Assembly: GCA_022592435.1 (NCBI GenBank)
Contig: JABYQS010000045.1
Location: forward strand, 124,001-188,000
Direction of reading: 5' to 3'
DNA: 64,000 nt
DNA from: Cerioporus squamosus
Taxonomy: Eukaryota > Basidiomycota > Agaricomycetes > Polyporales > Polyporaceae
Shown here: piece by piece, positions 55,835 through 64,000 of the stretch
How the letters are laid out: each line of letters starts with the position of its first letter
How positions within the stretch are numbered: position 1 is the stretch's first letter
Program-made: the position numbers and the translations under genes
The notes under the pieces: generated by a model
Databases searched by the model: none
Told to the model about the DNA's origin: nothing
Seen by the model: the letters and a program-made list of their open reading frames with translations, nothing else

Positions 55835-56965
55835 TACTTAGTAGCTAGCAGTCCGTCGTACTTCCGTAACTTTGCGCTCCGGATTCATCCAGCGGCTGCT
55901 CTTTCGATCGTGCGGTTGGGTCGGGTCGGCCAAGGACCAGGGTCCAGTACTCGGGACATGCGAGGCTTGAGCAGAGCAGCGGAGGAACGCGTCACGCTGC
56001 ACGCGAGCGATGGCGCATACACTGTGCTATTACGAACACGGCGCGCGTGCGGGACTACTAAGTACTTGCCTGACGGACAAAACGGCCAATGTACAGTACG
56101 CGGGGGTGCTATACGAGGCGTAGTAAGTGAGTAGGTAGTAGTAGTAGAGATCAGCGTACACCTAATCCCAAGCAGTCGTGCATGATGGCAATCCCGGGCC
56201 GAGGGTGCTGCCCTCCCGAGCTCCCGAACCGTCCGTTCATATCCAGATTCCAGATGGGAGACGAGAAGGCAAGGCAGGGATCGGGAGACAGGCCACACGA
56301 GAGCGAGGCAGAGGAACATGGGACCGGGACGGGAACTCCCAGCAGGCGCGGCCTATGCGACGTGTATGGCGGCGACGCCTGCGGGGGGCGGGGAGAATGG
56401 GAAGGGGGAACTCAAGGCGGGTATGGACAACGCTAGAATACACAACGACAACAACTGCGGATACGACTGGCGAGCGACAGACAACGAACGACACAAAAGA
56501 GGCGAATGCGGAGGCCAGAGCGGGAGTGTATATGACTAGTGTACAGAATTGGACTTGAACGTGGGGGTCGTGGACGTGGGCGTAAGCTGAGAGAATAGGA
56601 GAGGAGATACGGTAACGAGGTTTTGGTGCAATACTAAGGCGTGTATGTGACTGCAACTTTCTTGAGGAATAAGTTAGGGCTTGCAAGATGGACAGGGTGC
56701 GAGGTGCCAAGGACGCAATGCCGAGCGATGTGCTGCGGGTGCGTTGGGGCGTAATGGAGAGCGTTCAGTCAAGTTTTCATGGGAGGTTGGGCGGGTCAGT
56801 GCATCCCGTTATCCACCGCCACGCATGGAGCGGCGCTGATGCCAGGACGGCACTCGGCTGGAATGGAGAGGGGATGCAGGCCAGCGCGGCACGGGAACGG
56901 CCTGCGTGAGGTCACCGGAACGACTAACGAGGTATCGCGAACTTCTTTCGCAGTCATATCGACCT
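55835..56965. other. Convergent intergenic region
   Basis: About 1.1 kb between the ends of DBP8 (+) and the BTB-like gene (-). AGTACT/GTACAGTAC motifs recur near 55835, 55945 and 56060-56100. Long open stretches on both strands are of low complexity and not called. Confidence 0.4.
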
Positions 56966-58234
56966 CTACATCCGCCGAGAATAGATCAGCCATTGGGGAG
57001 TCACGTACAATATGACACGCGGGCTAACCTTGACCACCGACCACTGGACGATGAGCTGCTTGACGCGGTCCGCGAGACTTCGCTTGCAGACGTCACAGGA
57101 GAGATGGTCCGCGAGCGGGCATAATGCGCTCTCCATCGCGCTGGTGGAGAGATCTGCGCAGCGTGTCGCGACAGCAGCAGCAGAAAAGTGCGCAAGGCGG
57201 CGTTACTAGTTAGCACGTTGCTGATTACGCGCAGCTGGGAAAGGGATATGCGTACCTGGGCGCGCGTCCCACGCAAGATAAGCCGAAGCCAGAGCCCACG
57301 CCCTCGTCAATTTCTTCTGCTCCGTGAAGTCGCAGCGTTGCGTAGGCGGATGGGGGTGCGGCGGGGGCAAAAGGAGTCGTTTGAGCGCGTCCAGACGGCC
57401 GAGATGGAGGAAGAAGAGGCGCTTCATGTAGACCGGCCCTATGCGCAGCGCGAGCTCGTCGGTGAGGGAATGCAGCGCGAAGGAGAGCAGATGACTGGAG
57501 ACGGGGACCGCGAGGTCGTAGAGGTCGTGCGCGGCGGCGAGCGCATATGCGACGATGGGCTGCATGGGTGCCTGGGAGAGGATGAGCGAGTACAAAGGAG
57601 AGGAAGGGGCGATGTGCTGCTTGGGGGACAGGCCGTAGTCGGCCATCGCGTCGACGGCGGCGACGAGCGTGTCTATGGCCGGGCGATAGTGCGCACAGGA
57701 TAGCTCGTACATGGCATGCAGGACGACGTTGAGCACGGTCGCGTTCTCCGGGAGCGCGATGACGGGGCCGAGGTCGTCGATGAGCTTGGTCTTGGCGGGA
57801 GTCGGGGGCACGAGGTTGCCGAAGCGATTGCGGGACATGGACAGCACCTGGGTGGTATGCACATAGAAGAAGACGCCGTCGGAGGAGAGGAGGATGAGAT
57901 CTGGAGGAATGGGCAGGAGAGCCGCGGCGGGGTGGAAGGTGGTCGAGACGGAGACAATGGTGTTGCCGGGGACGTGGTCTGCGGGCACGCCGTCCTGGAG
58001 TTCTGGAGGGGAGCTGGTTTCAGACTCCTGGGGTGCAGGATACTGTGAGCAATCAAGCGGCGCGCTCTGCGCGAAGTTACTGACGGGTGGTGTGACAACC
58101 TGACCCGGGAGCGCGAGCTGGGGATGGACGGGCACGCCAGAGACCTCGGCGACGGGGCGCTCTGAGTGGGGCGACGGGTAGTCTGACGGGTCGGAGAAGT
58201 ACTGGAGGACGGAATCCCACTCGAGAGTGTCCAT
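56966..58234 (-). CDS. BTB/POZ-like domain protein of mushroom-type fungi, function unknown
   Basis: Exons 58234-57256 and 57153-56966 (1,167 nt, 388 aa). Residues 1-100 are Pro/Ser-rich. Then 'IPPDLILLSSDGVFFYVHTT' and 'VLSMSRNRFGNLV' look like the first strand-helix part of a BTB fold, followed by helices typical of such fungal proteins ('IDTLVAAVDAMADYGLS', 'PIVAYALAAAHDLYDLA', 'RLFFLHLGRLDALKRLL'). Exon 2 carries 'LSCDVCKRSLADRVKQLI', a CxxC segment often at the end of this group. The last 20 residues after 'WSVVK' may be read-through of another small intron, so the C-terminus is uncertain. BTB proteins often mediate dimerisation or Cul3 binding; no partner can be inferred here. Confidence 0.72.
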
Positions 58235-58830
58235 AGCGGCAGGGAGGCGAGAGGGCGGATGGAGGGAGGGACGGGAAGGGGATGGAGAGCAACTCGCTAG
58301 TGAACTGCCCGTTAGTAAGGATATAGCAAACCGCATATTCGAATCTAATTATCTAAAGGCCAGGAGTTCGGCTCAAAGCGGTCGAGAGTCTCCAGGGCAG
58401 ATCCAACGCCCCGGACGCTGTCCATTCTCGGCCGCCGCTCTTTCTGCGCGGTCTGCGGCGGGCATGTTGTGCTCGCGGGCTGGGGGAGACAAAGAACAGG
58501 CGAAGACGCATTCCGCCTCGCACACAACGCTGTTTATGATGATATACGTCGCGCACAACGGCCCATCTCTGCTTCATCGCCCTTGCCCGACTCTCTCTTT
58601 CCCTCGCATGACGTCACGCGTATGCGTCACCACGCGCCGCCGCGTTGCCGACACAGCCTCGACGCGACCGGGCGACGCATCCAAGGTCCTAACCACGCTC
58701 GGTCGATAAGTACACACTCAACCAAACCCGGGCTCTTGGCCACACCTGCATCAAACTCAGTTCGAACTCGGGTATCTCGTACTGTACTCGTACAACCACA
58801 ATATCCGCACTCGCATAACCAGCACACGCC
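58235..58830. other. Intergenic region
   Basis: About 600 bp between MOB1 and the BTB-like gene, both minus strand. GTACTGTACTCGTAC-type text occurs near 58780-58795. No gene was seen. Confidence 0.45.
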
Positions 58831-60284
58831 CTACCGACCCTTGTCCTCCGCCAGAATCGCCTCGTTCAGCTCGTCCAACGGAGCCAACTCCCGCTTGTCC
58901 ACTAGATCGAACTGCCATCACTCCGGTCAGCCCTGCCACCGCCCACACATCCCGTGCACGCTGCGTGCTCACCTCGTTAACAAATAGGAAGAAGTGGCGG
59001 TAGCTCGTGTTCAGATGCGCTGCATCACAGCAATTAGCAACAATGATGAGAACCGCGCCCCGCGAGAACTGGAGACTAGCGTGCTCACCCTCGATTCCGA
59101 GCGCACAAATGTGGTCAAAGTGATTGCTGTAGAGGTGCGCGTACACCCGGAACAGTCGCCGGAAGAGCCTTCCTATCGTCTCCCTAAAGTTCTTCGGGAA
59201 CGGCTTGCCTGCGTCCAGAAGCCGATCCGTAAGCATGCAGACCCCAGAAGCCAAAGCCAGACCGAGGCTAAGACGCTGTTCCTCATCCGCGTCTTCGCCC
59301 CCGATAACTCTTCGCCAGAAGAGCCCGGTGCAAGACGGGCCTCCGACGTACGTCTCCCGGACTCGGCCACACCCCAGGATCAAGCTTCAGCCAGAAAGAC
59401 ATAAACGCACCCATCTCGCTCGGGAACAGCTCCTCGTTATCCAGCAGCCCTTGCGCCCAGTTCATCAGCGCGTCGACGTACTCCGGCGCCGGGAGCTTCG
59501 TCGCCTTCTTGTACCGCACCCCGTCTTCCCACAGGTACTCGTATCTGCACGGGTGCGCGGGGAGAGGGTCAAAGGAAGCAAGTCAGATTCTACTGCGGGC
59601 AGAAGGCTCCTTCATCCCCGACGACGGATGAAGGATGAAGAGCGAAGACGAAGATGGGACGAACCGTGGGCCGGCAGACATAATTGGACACTGGGTGAGG
59701 TGTACGGTTAGCATCGCGGAAGAGAACGGCGGAGAACGTGCCGCGGAGAGACGGAGGAAGAAACGAAGGCGAGCCTACGTACCTCTTGCGCCGTGCAGAA
59801 CTCCGTCACGGTCCCGTAGAGCATGTTCAGATGGTTGAAGAAATCCACGGCTGCCGAGCGCCGCCGTCGCCGCCGGGGGAATGGGAATGGAACGCAAAAG
59901 AAAGAAGACGCGTCGGCGAGGGAGTCCAAGTCCGCATGAGAGCATAACGAGGAAAGAAAAGGGGTGCGTACCGTGCACTGCGAGCCATTCGTTCAGGTCC
60001 TCGCCTTCCGGGAGGCGCACCGCGAGACGGAGGTTCCCTGATCCCTGCGTTGCCCGGTCAGATCCCGTCCAAGTGGGTCGTCTGAGAACGGCTGGATAGG
60101 AGGGAGACTCACCAGGGTCGCCTCGGCGTACTTGCGCAGCTGGTACTGCTTCGTGCCCTCGGGGACATCCTTGCGAGGCTTGAACGTCCGCGTCTTCCCT
60201 CTGGTGAGTGCAGATCGGCGCGTTATCAGACGCTTTCGCGAATTCCGAGCCAGACAGCCCTTACAGTCCGAAGAAGGCCGACAT
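58831..60284 (-). CDS. MOB1: MOB kinase activator (Mob1)
   Basis: Mob1 binds and activates NDR/LATS-type kinases (Dbf2/Sid2) for mitotic exit and septation. Nine exons: 60284-60265, 60200-60113, 60044-59972, 59850-59783, 59690-59665, 59544-59411, 59208-59089, 59019-58973, 58911-58831 (657 nt, 218 aa). 'MSAFFGLGKTRTFKPRKD' is the usual start, its first seven residues coming from a 20-nt exon. 'VDFFNHLNMLYGTVTEFC', 'ECPIMSAGPRYEYLW', 'APEYVDALMNWAQ', 'FPKNFRETIGRLFRRLFRVY' and 'HLNTSYRHFFLFVNEFDLV' follow. The zinc ligands are the two Cys of 'FCTAQECP' and the His pair in 'AHLYSNHF'. Length is that of the family. Intron 6 (59410-59209) is long at 202 nt. A TATAAA on the minus strand at 60538-60533 may be its promoter. 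Confidence 0.95.
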
Positions 60285-60897
60285 CTTGCGAGGCTATTGG
60301 GACGACCAGAACGCGGCGAGACAGGTCTAGTGGGTGATTAGAGAGGCAGACGGACCACGGTGGAGGCTCAGAACGGGACTGTAGATAGCCGCCTATTGTG
60401 CTTGATCGACGAGCTTGAGATCTCGATCTCTACTGTAGTGGTTATCTAATCTTATCTCCTTGGTCATTGAGCGTCTTGATCTCAAACACGAGAGCACACG
60501 AGCATGCAGCACTGAGCTGAGGCGAGAAGTACTTTATATGATGCAATAAGGGCTATGGATACAGTCTTGGGGCTAGTATGTACATGCACGATGATTATGG
60601 AAACAGTGTGACGAGAGCGCAGTCAATCTGAGATGAGACAGAGAGAGACAGACAACAGATGATGATGAGCATGACGATTGACCGGGAGGGATACAGAAAA
60701 TGTATATGGTGAGACAACAACAGGAATATGAGGATGAGGAGACGAGAGGAGATCTGGGGGTGGGGATGGAGACAAAGATAATAACAGAGCGTCCACGACA
60801 TGCCGGATGTCGTGTCGTACAAGTTCAACATAGAGCACAGAGCACAGCGCACGAGCCCACCGGAAGCAGCCAGCTGGCTGCAGTCCACGCGCACAGC
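60285..60897. other. Intergenic region
   Basis: About 610 bp: MOB1 leader/promoter (TATAAA on the minus strand at 60538-60533) and the 3' region of the HMG-box gene. No gene was seen. Confidence 0.45.
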
Positions 60898-62361
60898 CTA
60901 AGCCTGATACCACGCATCGAGCTCGCTGTTGTCCAGCGCGGCCGCGTCAGTGCCATACACCGCGCTCGCGTCCAGGGCGACATTGAGCGCATCGTGCGGC
61001 GACGAGCCGTTCTCCGAGAGAAGCGGCGCCTGGGCGAGGTAGCTGTCCAGGCTGTCCCACCTGCCCGGCGAGCTCGGTTGCGATGAGCCCTCATGCTGCT
61101 GCGACGTGGCCGTGCTCGTGCTCGCGGCCGCCCCATAGGACTGCGCGAGTCCCAGGTCAGCCTCGGCGGAGCCCTCGCCTGCGGGGTTGAAGGTGAACTT
61201 CGCCTGCGTGGGGTCGTTGAACGTCGGGGCCTTGGGTGTCTGGAACAGGCAGAGCAGTCAGCAGGAGTCTCGAGGCACTGCGAGGAGGACAAAGAGCGTA
61301 CCGTATCGTCACCATGGAGTGAGTGTTGCGCAGCGTGTGTAAGGTACTGTGCAAAAGACTCGGGAGAGAAGTTGTGCGGAAATCCGGGGCCAGGCGGAGG
61401 CATGCAGTAGTCGGGGATGCCGTGGGGACCCATCGCCGCCAGGTGCGCTTCGGGTGAGACCCCCATAGTTGGCGGCGCTGAGGCCGTGCGTGGGACGTCG
61501 GGCGTGGGAACAGGCGAGGGCATGAGCGAGGGCGGGAGGGAGAAGTGCATCGGGGGCGGCGCGGACTGAGCGTGCGCGTCGGCACCGCGGCGAGACTTGG
61601 GCTTGCGCGGGCGGGGAGGGGGGACAGCGGGCCCCGCGAGACCGCAGTAGCGTTCGCGGATGTAGCGGATGTACTCCTCGGTGTTCTGCTGCGGGATCTC
61701 ACCGCCGGGGGACGTCTTGCGACGGGCCTGCTTGCGCTCGGGGGAAAACTTGTAATCCGGGTACATCTGCAGATGCTCCGCAAGCTTCTCGGCTGCCTTC
61801 TGGTGCCAGTACGCCTTCTTCTCTGGGGGGAGCAGGTTCCAGCACTGGCCTGCGACGCGGCTGATGTTCTGCTGGCGCTGCTCCACGGTCTTCGGGATCT
61901 TGTTCTTCTTGATCATGTCTGAGCGGAAGAGCATGAAGGCGTTCGCAGGACGGGGGACCTTCTTCCTTGGAGTGGCAGGGCCCGCAGGACTTGCAGGGCG
62001 CGAGCTCGACGGCTCCGAGGGAGGGGCGGGCGTGGTGGACGGAGAAGGGAGCTGGGGAAACTGACCTAGCTGAAGTTGCGCCACAATGTAACTGCCAATG
62101 TTCGCCAGTTGATCTTTGTTCAGGGCCTGTGGGTGGAATGGGGAGGGAGCGCGGGAGGATTGTGCAGACCCGCCCATGGACCACTCGCTACCGGACAACC
62201 ATTCCGAATCGGGAGGAGGCACCGCGCCGGGCGATGACGATGGAGTCGGGAAGGGGGAAGAGGAGTTCGTGCCTATTCAGGAAGGTCGTTAGTGAAGAAA
62301 GAGGGTGGCCAGGTACACGCGATCACTTACGATTCGGCTGCTGTTGCTGTTGCTGCTGCAT
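60898..62361 (-). CDS. HMG-box transcription factor (MATA_HMG-type box)
   Basis: HMG-box factors of this kind bind the minor groove and include fungal mating and developmental regulators; there is no sign that this is a mating-type locus. Exons 62361-62331, 62272-61302 and 61239-60898 (1,344 nt, 447 aa). The start is a poly-Gln run (MQQQQQQQPN). The box lies near residues 117-187: 'PRPANAFMLFRSDMIKK', 'NISRVAGQCWNLLPPEKK', 'YWHQKAAEKLAEHLQMYPD' and 'YKFSPERKQARRK'. The rest is Pro/Ser/Ala-rich with no second domain. Exon 3 ends '..ELDAWYQA'. It is between MOB1 and SUA5 with all three on the minus strand. Confidence 0.9.
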
Positions 62362-62480
62362 CTTCGGAAGAAGACCGACGGACTGGAGAATAGGCTGTGT
62401 ACTGTGGCCTCGTTGAAGGCGGCGGCGTAAAGAGAAAGGGCGGGGAAGTCTACCATCCTGGCTAAAGCGGGACGGACCGC

Positions 62481-62486
62481 TTTATA
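62481..62486 (-). promoter_or_regulatory. TATA box candidate of the HMG-box gene
   Basis: CTATAAAGC on the minus strand, about 120 bp upstream of the ATG at 62361. Motif and distance both fit. Confidence 0.4.
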
Positions 62487-63270
62487 GGTGGCCGAGAATG
62501 GCATTGACGCCGACGAGCAGGGATGAACGGACGTCGGGGACGCGAGCACTCCTTGGTACAATCACTATGCTGCTCTCTACCCCTCCCGGGAGGTCACAAC
62601 CCTTTCACATGGAAAGGAGGACGAAGTGAAAGACGAGGGTGCATCACGTGACCCCTCCCACTCTTTCATGCTTTGCACTCCGCGCGCGGACACGTTCCCT
62701 CCACGCCCCCTGGGAGGCTCAGAGAGCTCCGGATTAGCTTCGTGTACGCCCCATCTAACAATGCAAGCACTCACCACATACCGTGGCACGTTGTGTTCGA
62801 TTGCCATCTCAGGTGTGCGGAATGATCACGGTGTCGGGTGCGCGACTTTGCGTTTCTTTCTTGGGTTGCCGAAGGGATTCACCGTGAAGTGGAAGTACCA
62901 TCGTTCGGGGAGTCGGGAAGCAAGCAGGCATGCTTGGAGGGCCGCTAGGTTGGGAGGAGCTCGTCCAGGCGCCCAGAGGAGATGAGGAGGAGGAACAAGT
63001 GCGAGATGGACGTTATAGCACATCCTCCTCGTAGTTAATACATCCTCGCAACAGTCATAGCGTTGCATATCGGCTGAGAACGCTCACAATGCAGCGGTGG
63101 CCAGCAGCGCGTACGCGATGTGCCACTACGCATGTTTGGCCTCGAGGCCACAATGAGGTGATGCTGAGGCGCAACGTGCCCTCTGCTGCGTATCCCAAGA
63201 GTGATGTAGGTTTCTTCCAGACGTTCCATGTTCCCGTCCGTATCTTTGTCGCGTTCACCCGACATCCCGC

Positions 63271-63312
63271 CCCTTTCACCCGCTTTCTCGGTGCACCAAG
63301 CGGGTGAAAGGG
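63271..63312. repeat. 15-bp perfect inverted repeat with 12-nt loop
   Basis: CCCTTTCACCCGCTT (63271-63285) and AAGCGGGTGAAAGGG (63298-63312) are exact reverse complements. The hairpin lies about 125 bp beyond the SUA5 stop codon, in its presumed 3' region. Confidence 0.85.
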
Positions 63313-63437
63313 ACGAAGAGGGGAAGTCAGGAACACTGCCACCGCGCATGTCGACGAACAAGTCCAAGTCGTCCAGGGCCTGGAGTTTGAAGACGTTCAT
63401 CGCAGTAGGATTAAGTATGCGTACGATATCGCACATA

Positions 63438-64000
63438 CTATATGTCTATCCAAACAGAGTCCCCAGCGGCCTTCCGAACGCGGTTCATGACCGCGAGTCC
63501 TTCTCGCTCCTCCTGTATCTCTTCTATGAGGATGAGATCAACCTGGGCCTTGTCTAACGAGAGCAGCCCGTCGAATAGTCGTTGCGCAGAGACGGCGGGC
63601 TCCGCAAGGGGTCCGAGCGGGTGTTCAGTCCATCGCACGTCCGGGAGGGAGGCGGCGCGCAACCTGTCTAGCAGGGGAGAATCCGAGGGAGCGAGCACTC
63701 CAACGTGCAGCGACCTGCTCAGCTTGCGGGCGTCCGACTGCAGAGTGTGCAAGAACGCTGACAGGAGGTTCGTGCAGCATCTGAAGGAGGCTGCGACTGC
63801 GTGCACAGGAGCGTCACCGGCACGCTCGGTGAGTAGTGACGGTACTTCATCCCGGGTGTAGTCGGCGCCTGCTCCATGGCCTCGTCGCTGATAGTCCCGT
63901 CGGTAAACGAGCACCTTCGGCGGAGGTACCACATCAGAGAGGTCCTCCCGAATGACGCGCTCCAGGTCCTCGACGGTCACCCCTCCAGGACGCAAGACGC
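63438..64000 (-). CDS. SUA5: Threonylcarbamoyl-AMP synthase Sua5, C-terminal part, two apparent frame breaks
   Basis: Sua5/YrdC makes threonylcarbamoyl-adenylate for the t6A base at position 37 of ANN-decoding tRNAs. Only the C-terminal part is present; the gene continues past the right edge. The first residues read 'LRPGGVTVEDLERVI', the end of the YrdC domain, then 'PKVLVY'. The conserved linker-and-Sua5-domain segment 'EAMEQAPTTPGMKYRHYSP' follows in another frame, and the end ('FLHTLQSDARKLSR', 'HVGVLAPSDSPLLDRL', 'LILIEEIQEEREGLAVMNRV') returns to the first frame, stopping at 63438. One base seems extra near 63890 and one missing near 63763-63765. The in-between frame is otherwise open, so the coding intent is clear. 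Confidence 0.88.
   Translation of the reverse strand, partial: VLRPGGVTVEDLERVIREDLSDVVPPPKVLVYRRDYQRRGHGAGADYTRDEVPSLLTERAGDAPVHAVAASFRCCTNLLSAFLHTLQSDARKLSRSLHVGVLAPSDSPLLDRLRAASLPDVRWTEHPLGPLAEPAVSAQRLFDGLLSLDKAQVDLILIEEIQEEREGLAVMNRVRKAAGDSVWIDI

Larger units (their letters stand above)
62362..63437. other. Intergenic region with hairpin
   Basis: About 1.1 kb: promoter of the HMG-box gene and 3' region of SUA5. It contains a TATAAA and a 15-bp inverted repeat (listed separately). No gene was recognised. Confidence 0.45.

Noticed and set aside
56178..56710. Overlapping open frames on both strands in the DBP8/BTB gap
   Set aside because: Low-complexity Arg/Gly/Thr translations with no start context and no domain.
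60898..62361. HMG-box gene as part of a mating-type locus
   Set aside because: Basidiomycete mating loci carry homeodomain pairs or pheromone/receptor genes, and none is present.

Overview
This window looks like nuclear chromosomal DNA of a basidiomycete fungus. It is probably an agaricomycete, and the best guess is a polypore-type mushroom, because of the F-box-like family whose N-terminus carries 'ACTDGG.TGCSLS..SK'. The genes are rich in short introns (mostly 50-70 nt, GT..AG), GC-rich, closely packed and often divergent. Most products are conserved eukaryotic housekeeping proteins. All exon boundaries here were worked out by hand from splice signals and reading frame, and for most genes the summed exon length is a multiple of three.

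Layout, left to right: TRM10 tRNA methyltransferase (-, cut by the left edge); acyl-protein thioesterase (+); EVE/THYN1-like protein (-); PP4 regulatory subunit 3/PSY2 (+); Whi3-type RRM protein (-); a small one-span membrane protein (-); a broken F-box gene (-); a coiled-coil proline-rich protein (-); Nup98-type nucleoporin (-) divergent from RNA polymerase I subunit RPA135 (+); a first F-box-like gene (-); OPY2 membrane anchor (-); CAF16 ABC ATPase (-) divergent from an AIR-type zinc-knuckle protein (+); a Zn2Cys6 transcription factor (-) divergent from a multidomain E2 ubiquitin-conjugating protein (+); four F-box-like genes in tandem (+); a DJ-1/PfpI protein (-); DBP8 helicase (+); a BTB-like protein (-); MOB1 (-); an HMG-box protein (-); SUA5 (-, cut by the right edge).

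Themes: RNA and ribosome work (TRM10, RPA135, DBP8, AIR, CAF16, SUA5, Whi3-like), signalling (PSY2, MOB1, OPY2, thioesterase) and the ubiquitin pathway. The accessory part of the window is 45-52 kb: four tandem F-box-like paralogues directly downstream of an E2, with a fifth relative inverted at 30 kb. They share a two-exon plan, and most share an intron just before the start codon.

A second theme is frame disruption. TRM10, PSY2 (three sites), SUA5 (two sites), the last tandem F-box-like gene and the 14-16 kb F-box gene contain one-base or small-repeat frame breaks. Long genes such as RPA135, the Nup98 homologue and the E2 read cleanly. Breaks in essential genes, mostly explained by a homopolymer short by one base, suggest assembly error; the 14-16 kb F-box gene may be a true pseudogene. 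No rRNA, tRNA, CRISPR array or intact transposon was recognised.
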